Assembly (NCBI RefSeq): GCF_900107645.1
Contig: NZ_FNQN01000006.1
Location: forward strand, 186,001 to 250,000
Source: Desulfuromusa kysingii
Lineage (GTDB): Bacteria > Desulfobacterota > Desulfuromonadia > Desulfuromonadales > Geopsychrobacteraceae
Reading direction: 5' to 3'
Length of the DNA: 64,000 nt
In this document: in pieces, positions 54,291 to 63,676 of the stretch
Layout: each line of letters starts with the position of its first letter
How positions within the stretch are numbered: the first letter of the stretch is position 1
Translations under genes and position numbers: made by a program
Notes under the pieces: generated by a model
The model's input: only the letters and a program-made list of their open reading frames with translations
What the model was told of the DNA's origin: nothing
Database searches by the model: none

Positions 54291-54878
54291 ATGGCTGAAG
54301 AAATCGACAGAAGAGTCAGAAAAACCAGAGCAGCCCTATTAAAAGCGCTATTAGAGCTACTAGATGAATACCCATATAAAGAAATTAGCGTCAAAATGTT
54401 AACGGATAAGGCCGACATTGCAAAACCAACTTTTTATAGGAACTTCACAAGTATTGAAGAGATGCTACAGAAAGAATTGGACAATAAGGCAAATATAATT
54501 TTTGAAAAAGAATACAACGAACTGCATGAGTGTACATACCTAGATGAGGTGACGGTTGGGTTAGTGCAAAATTGGGCAGACAACGAAACTCTTCTCATCG
54601 CATTATATAAAGCAGAAATGGATAGTAAAGTTTGTGAATCCTTTGCCCGATACTCAGCTAGATATATAAATATACTCAACAAAGGGGGGACTATTGACAT
54701 CAACTCACTGAAACTTCGATATTTTTCAGGTGGAATTTATTGCGCTGTCAGGACATGGTTATTATCAGGACGGAAAAGTCCAATCAAAGAGTTGTCTGAT
54801 ATTATGGCTCTTGGCCTCTTTCCCATGATAACAAATAAAGCCATTCATCTCTCTCGCGCAGAAAAAAGAGATCAGTGA
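54291..54878 (+). CDS. TetR-family transcriptional regulator
   Basis: A 195-residue regulator with a TetR N-terminal HTH (RRVRKTRAALLKALLELLDEYPYKEISVKMLTDKADIAKPTFYRNF in parts: AALLKALLELLDEYPYKEIS, IAKPTFYRNF). The C-terminal domain resembles the dihydroxyacetone-kinase regulator subgroup, but I cannot fix a ligand. GGAGG precedes ATG 54291. No adjacent target gene is on the same strand, and the next gene is convergent. Confidence 0.85.
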   Translation: MAEEIDRRVRKTRAALLKALLELLDEYPYKEISVKMLTDKADIAKPTFYRNFTSIEEMLQKELDNKANIIFEKEYNELHECTYLDEVTVGLVQNWADNETLLIALYKAEMDSKVCESFARYSARYINILNKGGTIDINSLKLRYFSGGIYCAVRTWLLSGRKSPIKELSDIMALGLFPMITNKAIHLSRAEKRDQ

Positions 54879-55014
54879 AAAGTGCGTGGAAGCTCTGTAC
54901 CCCATGTGAGGACGTCCATTCCTTATTAAGGCGGCAGAAACTCGTTCCATGGGCGCCGTAGCGGGATTCTATTCCGACACAACATGCAAGCAATCATCAA
55001 TTAAGACGAGAGAC

Positions 55015-56181
55015 TTAGTGGATAACCACTCGATCGCGCCCCTGTTCTTTGGCTTCATAGAGGGCTTTATCTGCAGTTTCCATTAGCTGTTCAATGCTTT
55101 CAACGCCGGAGTAACCTGTCACCCCAATGCTAACGGTAAGCTTTTCACCATGCGGAAAAGACCAGCCAGAAACCACCGTCCTAAGCTCATTAAGAAGCCG
55201 CCCGGCAACGCTAACCGATGTTTCAGGCAGAACTATAGCAAACTCTTCGCCTCCTATACGGGCTAAGAGATCAGTCTTTCTTGCCTTATGAGCAACCAAT
55301 TGAGAAAGCTCTTTCAAGACTTCATCGCCGATTCCATGGCCATAAGTATCATTAACGTTTTTAAAATAATCAATATCAAAAATTGCAATAGATAACTGGT
55401 GATTATAGCGGCTGCTTAAATTTAAAAGTATTTTTAGTTCTGTATAAAATTCACGCCTATTGGGCAGTCCTGTTAGGTCGTCGGTAACAGCCATCTCTTT
55501 CATGGCATTGAAGTTTTCATTAAGTTTGCTGCGCATAGCTTCCAGGGTCTGGCCAAGGATGGTCAGTTCGTCTCTGCCTTGCCACTCACAGACAATACTA
55601 AGATCGCCTGAGGACAGCACCTCTGCCTGTTTTTTCAACCGCTGCAGTGGTCTTAGTATCTTGAAATGAATACTTGGAATAACAAGCAACAAGGCACAAA
55701 AAAACATGGCGGCAAACAAAATGATAATAATATTATGCTCTTGTTTAAGCTTGGGAACTATCCAGCCATTATCTACTGTAATCTGGACAAAGCCCAAATT
55801 TTCTCGGTCTTTTGAAACAATTTGACGCAATGTCGATGAATCAATTTCATGCTCAGGAATTTCTTTGGAAACCTTCATCAGATAGAGATCAAAAATATCA
55901 GAAAATACTTCAATACTGACTATCCGTTCATCTCTTAACAGAAAACGGACCGTATTGCTAACCCCATCTGGGGAAAAGGAAAGCATTGCATCCTCAGTAC
56001 TTTCCACAAGGGTCTTGAGGGTTTCGTGATGAAAAACTGAGAGTTCATTCTTAAGCTTTGTTCGCTCCAGATCAAGGGTTATGATCATACCGACAGTGAT
56101 AGGAACAAGCAGTCCTATAAGCAAAACCCAGAAGAGAAACAGGGCCACGCTATGAAATTTTATATTTTTAATGACTTGCAT
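55015..56181 (-). CDS. Membrane diguanylate cyclase with extracytoplasmic sensor and HAMP
   Basis: A 388-residue protein: TM1 (about 11-36), a periplasmic sensor domain (40-148), TM2 (150-170), a HAMP linker (171-223), then a GGDEF domain. The active site is GGEEF (310-314) and the inhibitory site RKTD (301-304) lies five residues before it, so the enzyme should be active and product-inhibited. It makes c-di-GMP. The start overlaps the upstream binding-protein gene by 14 bases, suggesting that the binding protein delivers the signal to the sensor domain. Confidence 0.92.
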   Translation of the reverse strand: MQVIKNIKFHSVALFLFWVLLIGLLVPITVGMIITLDLERTKLKNELSVFHHETLKTLVESTEDAMLSFSPDGVSNTVRFLLRDERIVSIEVFSDIFDLYLMKVSKEIPEHEIDSSTLRQIVSKDRENLGFVQITVDNGWIVPKLKQEHNIIIILFAAMFFCALLLVIPSIHFKILRPLQRLKKQAEVLSSGDLSIVCEWQGRDELTILGQTLEAMRSKLNENFNAMKEMAVTDDLTGLPNRREFYTELKILLNLSSRYNHQLSIAIFDIDYFKNVNDTYGHGIGDEVLKELSQLVAHKARKTDLLARIGGEEFAIVLPETSVSVAGRLLNELRTVVSGWSFPHGEKLTVSIGVTGYSGVESIEQLMETADKALYEAKEQGRDRVVIH

Positions 56182-57181
56182 GGGGAGGACACTTCAAATC
56201 ATCAGAGTAATCGTGGATAGAGATTAAACCTAGAATGATATCTTTCTTTATGACTTCAATTCGCGCGCGCATTTCAAGGGTAATTAAAGATTCATTATGC
56301 TCATCAAACGCTAACCCTACAACATCCTGTTCCAACCCTAGCCGCTTAAAGTTATCTCTCCAAATACCCCGTTTAGCGAGCATCAGAGCAGCATAGAGTG
56401 TTTTATCTGTCCGCTTGAGCAATGAGGTTAACACATGACCGGGGTAGAGACCATTCTGGTTTACGTCAACACCGATTCCTAGTTTTCCTCGTGCAGCTAC
56501 CGCTGCAAGCACAGCAGGCCCTGCCCCACCAGCGGCTTGAAAAATGACATCAGCGCCCTTGTCCATCATGTCATTAGCAATAGTGGCGGTAGCCTTCCCG
56601 TCAAACCATGCCCCGTCATAAATGCCAGTAAATCCTTCAAGAACTGTTATTTGCGGGTCAACATACTTTGCCCCTTGAACATAACCACACCAAAAGCGCC
56701 GCATATGAGGGATGTCGTTGACCGAGACAAAACCGATTATTTTACTTTTTGAAGCCATTGCTGCCAAAGCCCCAGCAAGAAATGACCCTTCATGTTCAGC
56801 AATTACAAAAGAGAACATATTCGGTTCATCATACACGGCATCGAGTAAAATGAACCGCGTTGCTGAATAGTTGCGCACAAATTGAACCAAGTTTGGAAAA
56901 TGACTGCCATAGAGAGCGATTATGGGTGAATAACCGTCATCCGCATACTTTTTTACTTGATTTAAATAGTTATCCATACCAAAGTCAGCAACGGTCTCAG
57001 TGCAATTCAATCCTGTTTTTTGGGTAAACAAGGCAACACCTTTGTGCGCAGACGCATTAAATGGATTGTCTTCGATGCTGCCCTGATAGATCACCACAGG
57101 GTTAAAATTGTCAGCACTAACACTAGGGGGCTGTACAAAGAACACAGTCCACAACGCAACTAGAACAACTAAATAACGCAT
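56168..57181 (-). CDS. BMP/PnrA-family periplasmic substrate-binding protein
   Basis: Start ATG 57181 (MRYLVVLVALW) after AAGGAAAGGG; 337 residues with signal peptide ending near VSADN. It is of the basic membrane protein family (Bmp/PnrA/Med), periplasmic-binding fold: VIYQGSIEDNPFN, AEHEGSFLAGALAAMASKS, GADVIFQAAGGAGPAVLAAVAARGKLGIGVDVNQ (in parts), VLTSLLKRTDKTLY. Known members bind nucleosides for ABC import. No ABC permease genes are adjacent; the only partner is the overlapping diguanylate cyclase gene, which points to sensing rather than transport. Confidence 0.88.
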   Translation of the reverse strand: MRYLVVLVALWTVFFVQPPSVSADNFNPVVIYQGSIEDNPFNASAHKGVALFTQKTGLNCTETVADFGMDNYLNQVKKYADDGYSPIIALYGSHFPNLVQFVRNYSATRFILLDAVYDEPNMFSFVIAEHEGSFLAGALAAMASKSKIIGFVSVNDIPHMRRFWCGYVQGAKYVDPQITVLEGFTGIYDGAWFDGKATATIANDMMDKGADVIFQAAGGAGPAVLAAVAARGKLGIGVDVNQNGLYPGHVLTSLLKRTDKTLYAALMLAKRGIWRDNFKRLGLEQDVVGLAFDEHNESLITLEMRARIEVIKKDIILGLISIHDYSDDLKCPPHASH

Positions 57182-57516
57182 CGACACCCTTTCCTTGTAG
57201 ATAGTGAGGGAAGAGATCAACAATCATTGAGATTCTCCCAAAAAACTTCTTCTATGCAAAAGTACAGAGATTTAATTTTTCTAAGCTTATCATAAGTCGT
57301 TTGGAAAGTCGCTTGATTGACAATATCAGATCACGACACGTTTTTCAGGATTTAAGCAGAGGCATAGGAGTGATAAACAAGGCATGTAGATACTAACAAG
57401 GGGAATCAGATAGGAATTGCAGGGCCTGACTGTATAGATTCAGTCAAACTCATTGCAAAAAACACGGAAAACAAGTGTTGCCAACGAAGCAAGAATCTCC
57501 ATACCGACGGAGCTAT

Positions 57517-59340
57517 TCATCGATACCCTTCGGCCTGTAAAGAGAACAGGTAGGCATACTGTCCGTTTTGGTTCATCAATTGTTCGTGACATCCACGTTC
57601 GACGATCCGTCCTTTTTCAATAACGATGATCTGGTCCGCCATTCGCACAGTGGAAAATCGATGCGAAATAAGGATGGTCATCTTGTCGCGACTCAGGTCG
57701 CGGAAGTGTTCAAAGATGGTTGCTTCGGCGGCAGCATCCATGGTTGCTGTTGGCTCGTCAAGAACCAGCAGGTCGGCTTCGCTGCGCATAAATGCACGAG
57801 ACAGAGCAATCTTCTGCCATTGTCCACCAGAAAGCTCTCGTCCTCCCTTGAACCACTTGCCTAGTTGGGTATCGTATTTTTCTGGGAGTTTCTCAATGAT
57901 CGAATCGGCCATGCCCTTTTCTGCGGCCTGTTGCCAATGTTGTCGATCCTCGAAATAATTAACGTCGCCGGCGCCAATATTTTCACCGACTTTAAATTGG
58001 TAGCGACCGAAATCTTGAAAGATGACGCCGATCCGACTGCGTAAAGCATCGGCCTGCCACTTCTGTAAATCTAACCCGTCAAGCAGAATGCGACCGCTGT
58101 CAGGTTGATAGAGACGCGTGAGAAGTTTGATTAAGGTGGTTTTGCCAGCGCCGTTTTCGCCGACCAAAGCCAAACTCTCTCCCGGTTGCAAATGGAAACT
58201 AACCTCCTGCAAAACAGGTTCTTCAGCTCCCGGATAAGTGAAGCTGACTTGTTCCAAACGCACGCCGTCCCCAGGTTGCGGACCACACTGCATGAGTCCC
58301 GCTTGCTGTGGCACCTCTTGTTCGAGATATTCATAAAGGTTAGAAAGGTAAAGGTTGTCCTCATACATGCCGCTGATCGCAGAAAGACTGGCTGATACTG
58401 CTGACTGTCCCTGCTTGAATAGCATCAGGTACATGGTCATTTGACCCAGGCTGATGACGCCTTTGATTGCCGACAGGGCAATCCAACTATAAGCACCATA
58501 AAAAGCAACAGTACCAATCAATCCAAGGAAAAAGCCCCAGGAGTCACGCCGCAGGGTCAGTTTGCGATCCTCGGCGAACAGTTTCTCGAAGATTGCACGA
58601 TAGCGTCGAAGCAACAGCGGACCGAGCCTGAATAGCTTGACCTCTTTGGCGTAATCCTCACGAGCTAAGACCGTTTCCAGATACATTTGCATGCGTGTCT
58701 CTGGCGAACGCCAACGGAACAGCCGAAACTTGTCACCGGAGAACTTCGCCTCAGCGAGAAATTCAGGAACGCCACCGGCGATCAGAATCAGCACTGTCCA
58801 GGGAGAGAATTGTACCAGCAGTATCGCATAGCTGACCAGTGAGATGCCATTCTGTACTAATCCGAAGGTTCTGGTCACCAAACTCAAAGGGCGGGTCGAA
58901 GCTTCGCGTCGAGCGCGGGTCAACTTATCGTAAAATTCAGAATCTTCGAAATGAGACAACTTTAGGGTTAACGCTTTTTCCAGTATCAGCGTGTTGATTC
59001 GCTGTCCCATCAGCGCCCTTAACAGCGCCTGACAGGTAGAGATGCCTCGCTGTGCTCCAGCAATCAGGGCAACAACTCCGGCTTCGGCGATGACAAACAA
59101 CAGCACAAAGGTCGTATCGGCGGTGCCAGTCTGTTGCTGCTGACCGATTGCTGTGACCACGCCGTCGACGATTAACTGGCCGATCCAGGCTACCGCCGCC
59201 GGTAAGATCCCAGCAATCAGGGTCAGGATGGCAAAGATCAGCGCCAGTTGTTTACTAGTCGTCCAGACCAGCTCCAGGGCGCGACGACTGTAACGGAAAA
59301 CATCGAGGTAGCGTTTGTGTGACGGATCACTCTCAGTCAT
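57517..59340 (-). CDS. ABC exporter (fused permease-ATPase)
   Basis: About 607 residues from ATG 59340; a TTG at 59358 with GAGG 4 bases upstream is an alternative start. It has six N-terminal helices of the ABC transporter type 1 exporter kind and one ATPase: Walker A GENGAGKTTLIKLL, signature LSGGQWQKIALSRAFMR, Walker B LLVLDEPTATMD, H-loop ISHRFST. Half-transporters of this kind dimerise and export peptides, lipids or drugs; substrate unknown. Single gene between the sensor pair and tRNA-Pro. Confidence 0.9.
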   Translation of the reverse strand: MTESDPSHKRYLDVFRYSRRALELVWTTSKQLALIFAILTLIAGILPAAVAWIGQLIVDGVVTAIGQQQQTGTADTTFVLLFVIAEAGVVALIAGAQRGISTCQALLRALMGQRINTLILEKALTLKLSHFEDSEFYDKLTRARREASTRPLSLVTRTFGLVQNGISLVSYAILLVQFSPWTVLILIAGGVPEFLAEAKFSGDKFRLFRWRSPETRMQMYLETVLAREDYAKEVKLFRLGPLLLRRYRAIFEKLFAEDRKLTLRRDSWGFFLGLIGTVAFYGAYSWIALSAIKGVISLGQMTMYLMLFKQGQSAVSASLSAISGMYEDNLYLSNLYEYLEQEVPQQAGLMQCGPQPGDGVRLEQVSFTYPGAEEPVLQEVSFHLQPGESLALVGENGAGKTTLIKLLTRLYQPDSGRILLDGLDLQKWQADALRSRIGVIFQDFGRYQFKVGENIGAGDVNYFEDRQHWQQAAEKGMADSIIEKLPEKYDTQLGKWFKGGRELSGGQWQKIALSRAFMRSEADLLVLDEPTATMDAAAEATIFEHFRDLSRDKMTILISHRFSTVRMADQIIVIEKGRIVERGCHEQLMNQNGQYAYLFSLQAEGYR

Positions 59341-59397
59341 ATATGTTGTGTGTTTCAAGGGACCTCAACCATGAAATTAATCGCAAAGCAGAATGAA

Positions 59398-59434
59398 AAC
59401 AAAAAAGCACCTAGCTCAACAAAGCTAAGTGCTT
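59398..59434 (-). terminator. Terminator of tRNA-Pro
   Basis: On the minus strand AAGCACTTAGCT and AGCTAGGTGCTT form a nearly perfect stem followed by TTTTTTG, just downstream of the tRNA 3' end. Confidence 0.85.
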
Positions 59435-59442
59435 AATATGAT

Positions 59443-59519
<77 letters not shown>

Positions 59520-59883
59520 ATATGCAGTCATATTTACAAGAGGCGCGAATTATCTTTTATTCGTTGCGACTTGTCAAGAAATTACCTGCTATTTTATCAA
59601 GGAAATCACACGGTAATAATCCATACTTATTAACCTAAGATAACCAGACTTGTTACTCCACGCTAATAACGTTTCAAAATCATGCACTTTAATCGATTGT
59701 ATCGACATAACTGAAGAATAACCATTTTAAATATTTTTCTATGTCGAATATGCGTACTTCTCTCACCACATATTTTATAGTCGTTCTATTGGAGCAACAT
59801 CTACACCAAAGAGATCGATAATGTTATGATCTCGGTAATTTTTACCTACGAATAACTCACTCAACAAGACCTAGGACTGATCC
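59520..59883. other. Intergenic region between tRNA-Pro and moxR
   Basis: About 360 AT-rich bases holding the promoters of two divergent units. I see no integrase-type gene, no direct repeat of the tRNA 3' end, and no gene. Confidence 0.5.
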
Positions 59884-60828
59884 ATGGTAAATCAACTGGC
59901 GAAACAACGTGAAATTCTCAGCGTCATCGACACCCTATCTGGACATTACCTGCAAGGCAAGGTCAGAGCGCTACGACTGGCAATGATTGCCCTCCTGGCA
60001 GATGGACACCTGCTGCTGGAAGATATCCCCGGTCTGGGTAAAACGACTCTGGCGTTGGCATTATCCAGAGCTCTCGGACTCTCTTTCGGACGGATCCAAT
60101 GTACTAGCGATCTGTTGCCATCAGATATCACCGGTTTATCGATTTTTGACCGCGAGCAGAATAATTTCCGTTTTATCAAAGGGCCGATTTTTAATCATAT
60201 TCTTCTGGTTGATGAAATAAATCGGGCGATGCCAAAAACCCAGAGTGCCATGCTCGAAGCGATGGAAGAACGTAAAGTGACCATTGAAGGGACCAGCTAT
60301 TCGCTGCCACATCCTTTTATCGTGATCGCCACTCAAAATCCACTCGAACAGATTGGGACTTACCCGTTACCAGAATCACAGCTTGATCGTTTTCTTATTA
60401 CCACTGATATTGGCTATCCCCCGTCGCAACTGGAAAAAGATATTATTCGTGACGGCGGTATCCGGAACAAGATGATTCAGATTCAACCTCTGTTAACACT
60501 CAATGATATTGAACTGGCAAAACAAGCCGTTGCTACGATCCAGCTCAACGACAAGCTGGTTGAATATATTCTGGCAATAGCACAAGCCAGCCGTGGCCAT
60601 AAATTCATTGCCGCAGGAATATCCACCCGTGGTGCCATCAGCATGGCTGCAGCAGCACGTGCAGCGGCCTACCTCGATGGCCGGAACTATGTGATTCCCG
60701 AAGATGTCAAATTGATCGCTGGACCTGTGGCTGCTCACCGTCTTATTCTGCGTCCAGAGCACCGATCCCTTAACCACCGTGAGGTCTTACTATCAATTTT
60801 CAACGACGTCCCCGTTCCTTTGGTCTAA
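59884..60828 (+). CDS. MoxR-family AAA+ ATPase
   Basis: A 314-residue MoxR ATPase: Walker A PGLGKTTLALAL (Lys53), Walker B LLVDEINRAMPKTQSAMLEAM, sensor 1 ATQNPLE, and arginine finger region LPESQLDRF. MoxR proteins act as chaperones assembling protein complexes or metal centres, typically with DUF58/VWA partners. AGGACT lies upstream of ATG 59884. Followed immediately by the DUF58 and TgpA-like genes, the classic MoxR-DUF58-transglutaminase trio. Confidence 0.93.
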   Translation: MVNQLAKQREILSVIDTLSGHYLQGKVRALRLAMIALLADGHLLLEDIPGLGKTTLALALSRALGLSFGRIQCTSDLLPSDITGLSIFDREQNNFRFIKGPIFNHILLVDEINRAMPKTQSAMLEAMEERKVTIEGTSYSLPHPFIVIATQNPLEQIGTYPLPESQLDRFLITTDIGYPPSQLEKDIIRDGGIRNKMIQIQPLLTLNDIELAKQAVATIQLNDKLVEYILAIAQASRGHKFIAAGISTRGAISMAAAARAAAYLDGRNYVIPEDVKLIAGPVAAHRLILRPEHRSLNHREVLLSIFNDVPVPLV

Positions 60829-60860
60829 AGCTAACCAAAGCGGGAGCGCTTTACATCATC

Positions 60861-61700
60861 ATGACTCTGTTATTGGGTTTTGGGGCGGTCAATACGGGTA
60901 ATAACCTGCTCTATTTGATGGTGTCAGCTCTCCTTGGTTTTATGTCGGTTTCTGGTTTTCTTGGTCACTGGAACCTGCAAAAATTAGACTTGACACTTGA
61001 GCCCCCAGAAGAAATTTATGCGGGATTGGAAACCTTGGTCAACGTCAAAGTTTTCAACCGCCGCCGCTGGCTTCCTGCCTTTCTCCTTGATATTTCGATT
61101 GATAATAATTATCGGCACCCTGGTCATCTGGCGCTATTGAAACGGCGAGAGCAGCAAGGAGTTGGAGTGGCCATGACTTTCCCTGACCGTGGAGACCATT
61201 GCCAGCATCGCGTCACTGTTAGCTCTGCTTTTCCCATTAATTTTTTTGTTCGTTATCGCCATGTTGAATTGCAGCAAGCTATTACAGTTTTTCCGCGTCC
61301 GATCCATTGTTACAATCAGGGAGTGACCGATGTTCAGCATGAATCTGGTGGAGAAAACGCTCTCCGGCGTGGTTTCGATGGTGACATTCATCAGATTAAA
61401 GACTATGTCGGCGGTGAGCCACTCAAAATGATCCACTGGAAGCTTAGCGCCCGTCATGACAGTTTGAAGCTTAAAGAGCTGTCAAGTCAGTATCAGCCTC
61501 CCATCGAAATTGATCCTCTCGCTTTGCCAGGACAGGAACTGGAACAACAGTTGTGTTGTGCTTCTTATCTGGTCAACGACCTCATTTGTTCCCATCAACC
61601 TGTCGGGTTGAAGTTGAAGTCACATGTTATCGCTCCAGGGCTCGGGAACGCCCACAAAATCTATTTACTCAAGGAGTTGGCCCGTTATGGTAAAGATTAA
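60861..61700 (+). CDS. DUF58 membrane protein
   Basis: From ATG 60861 the product has 279 residues: two N-terminal helices (LLLGFGAVNTGNNLLYLMVSALLG in parts) and a DUF58 domain with GDIHQIKDYVGGEPLKMIHWKLSARHDSLKLKEL (in parts), the family signature. The conserved N-terminal extension typical of DUF58 (RPRSFGLKLTKAGALYII) lies in frame upstream, but no ATG, GTG or TTG precedes it; ATC 60792 has GAGGT 7 bases upstream and may be the true start (302 residues). Partner of MoxR. It overlaps tgpA by 14 bases. Confidence 0.9.
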   Translation: MTLLLGFGAVNTGNNLLYLMVSALLGFMSVSGFLGHWNLQKLDLTLEPPEEIYAGLETLVNVKVFNRRRWLPAFLLDISIDNNYRHPGHLALLKRREQQGVGVAMTFPDRGDHCQHRVTVSSAFPINFFVRYRHVELQQAITVFPRPIHCYNQGVTDVQHESGGENALRRGFDGDIHQIKDYVGGEPLKMIHWKLSARHDSLKLKELSSQYQPPIEIDPLALPGQELEQQLCCASYLVNDLICSHQPVGLKLKSHVIAPGLGNAHKIYLLKELARYGKD

Positions 61701-63615
61701 GGTGCCACTCGATATTTTGACATATCTCGTCGTTGCGCTGGGGCTTGGGCCACTGTTTCTGTGGCTTGATGTTCCTGTGCAGGTGATCGTCTTTGGTGCA
61801 TTTATCGCCGGGATTCTCTGCGACAAACGCCAGCGGTACTGGTTTGGGTCACGGCTTGCGACTGCACTAACGTTGCTATTTTTTATCTTTTACAGTCTCC
61901 AGATCAATCTCAATAATGTGGTCCTTCCAGTCATTAATGTTTTAGCCTTGTTACTCAGTATCCGCTTACTCACTGAAAAACAAGGGCGTCATTATCTGCA
62001 AATGTTCGCTCTTTCGCTATTCTGTCTTGCTGCATCTTCTTTGCTGAGTTTAAATATTGCTTATCTTCCTGCTCTGATTCTCATGGTGGCAGGAGTCACC
62101 ATCGGCCTGGTGTTGCTGACTTTTTATCAACGTAGCCCTGGGTTACGGTTGCAGCGACAACAACTGTCTATCCTGTTAAAAACAGCGACGATCCTCCCCG
62201 TAGGCTCTCTGCTATTGATGCTGATTCTATTTGTTGTTCTGCCCCGGACACAGTATCCGCTTTGGAATTTCCTCAATCCAAAAAACTCTGCCAAAACTGG
62301 TTTCAGCGAACAAGTACAACCTGGAACCTTTGCTCGTAATGTTGCCGACAAGAGCGTCGCTTTTCGGGTTAAAATCAAGGAGTTGGCTCGAGAGGATCTG
62401 TACTGGCGTGGAACAGTTTTGACAACCATTACCGGAAAGGTCTGGACGCGCGAGAGCCCGCAAGGGCCAAGGAGAGCGATTGTTGGCGGACAAACCATTG
62501 ACTACACCCTCACCCTCCCCCCGACTAATGAACGTTTTTTGTTTACCTTGGATCTTCCTGAGGAGATTGAGGGGATAAGCCACCAGGTAGATAACGACCA
62601 AGTCTTTATGGCACGTCGGCAACTGGAAAAGAGCCATAGTTATAATGGGCAATCACGTCTCGGTGGACAGTTGCAACAACCGTCAAACTGGAACCGCGAC
62701 CTCTACTTGCAAGTCCCTTCAACCTTGTCCTCACGGATCAAGCTGATCGCAGATACAATTCGCCAACAAACAGACAGTCTTTCGCAGCGAGTGGTCTTGC
62801 TAGAAGATTTTTTTCGTGAACAAAAGTTAAGCTACGCAGATCATGACCTCCCGGTCTCCACAGCTCCGATTGATGAATTTCTATTCACGAAAAAGCGTGG
62901 CTATTGTGAGTTTTTTGCGTCTTCGTTTGCACAACTCTTGCGCCTCTGTGAGGTGCCAACGCGTTTAGTCGGCGGATACCACGGTGGCGAATACAATAAT
63001 ATTGGTGGTTATTATGTTGTCACTGAAGATCTGGCTCATGTGTGGGTCGAGGCGTTGATAGAAAATCGATGGCAGAGGATAGATCCGAGTCGTCTGGCGG
63101 TCAATGCCGATAGTGCCCTCTTGGCTCCACGACAACAGGGCTTATCGTTATTCAAACGGACCGTGGACGGTGCTGAATATTTGTGGACTCAGGTGATCAT
63201 CAATTATGATCTGCGACAGCAGATTAATTTGGTGAAATTCAGCGGTCAGAAACTGAAAAACATAGTCCCCGGAGTAGTCTCTATACGCACCCCGTTGTTG
63301 ATTCTGACCGTATTGGTTGCCTTGATTACCCTGTTGATCTGGCTGTGGCGCCGCCAACGTATAAGCCCGGAAGGTCGACTGTTAAAGCGTTATCAGAAGG
63401 CGATTATAAAAAAATATGGGTTGCAAGCCATTGACAAAAATTGTGGCTTACTTGAATTTGCGCAACAGCTGGATGACCCCCACGCGATCAAGTTCGCTCG
63501 TTATCTCAGTTCATTTCTTTACACCGATCAATCGCTGACCGATGATGATGTCCATGCCCTCAATGTTCTTATAGACACCATCATCGTCTCATCCAGAAAC
63601 AATCAGATCCCATGA
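61687..63615 (+). CDS. TgpA-like membrane transglutaminase
   Basis: Start ATG 61687 (MVKIKVPLDILTYLVV) with AAGGAG upstream; 642 residues. Five to six N-terminal helices, a large periplasmic region with a transglutaminase core, one more helix and a DUF4129-like tail. The catalytic triad is visible: Cys in KRGYCEFFASSFAQLLR, His in DLAHVWVEALI, Asp in QRIDPSRLA. TgpA-type enzymes are membrane transglutaminases or proteases of uncertain substrate. Its start overlaps the DUF58 gene, so the MoxR, DUF58 and TgpA products are made together. Confidence 0.92.
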   Translation: MVKIKVPLDILTYLVVALGLGPLFLWLDVPVQVIVFGAFIAGILCDKRQRYWFGSRLATALTLLFFIFYSLQINLNNVVLPVINVLALLLSIRLLTEKQGRHYLQMFALSLFCLAASSLLSLNIAYLPALILMVAGVTIGLVLLTFYQRSPGLRLQRQQLSILLKTATILPVGSLLLMLILFVVLPRTQYPLWNFLNPKNSAKTGFSEQVQPGTFARNVADKSVAFRVKIKELAREDLYWRGTVLTTITGKVWTRESPQGPRRAIVGGQTIDYTLTLPPTNERFLFTLDLPEEIEGISHQVDNDQVFMARRQLEKSHSYNGQSRLGGQLQQPSNWNRDLYLQVPSTLSSRIKLIADTIRQQTDSLSQRVVLLEDFFREQKLSYADHDLPVSTAPIDEFLFTKKRGYCEFFASSFAQLLRLCEVPTRLVGGYHGGEYNNIGGYYVVTEDLAHVWVEALIENRWQRIDPSRLAVNADSALLAPRQQGLSLFKRTVDGAEYLWTQVIINYDLRQQINLVKFSGQKLKNIVPGVVSIRTPLLILTVLVALITLLIWLWRRQRISPEGRLLKRYQKAIIKKYGLQAIDKNCGLLEFAQQLDDPHAIKFARYLSSFLYTDQSLTDDDVHALNVLIDTIIVSSRNNQIP

Positions 63616-63639
63616 AGCCGTTCTCTTCCGAGGTTGGCC

Positions 63640-63666
63640 AAAAGGGTAATAATCTTACGCCCTTTT
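63640..63666. terminator. Bidirectional terminator-like hairpin
   Basis: AAAAGGG pairs with CCCTTTT around a 13-base loop, between the convergent tgpA and MDR genes. The run of T in the 3' arm serves both directions. Confidence 0.65.
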
Positions 63667-63676
63667 ATTAAGAATA

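Noticed and set aside
54879-55014. GC-richer stretch after the TetR gene as a gene remnant
   Set aside because: No frame gives recognisable protein sequence; left as unassigned spacer.
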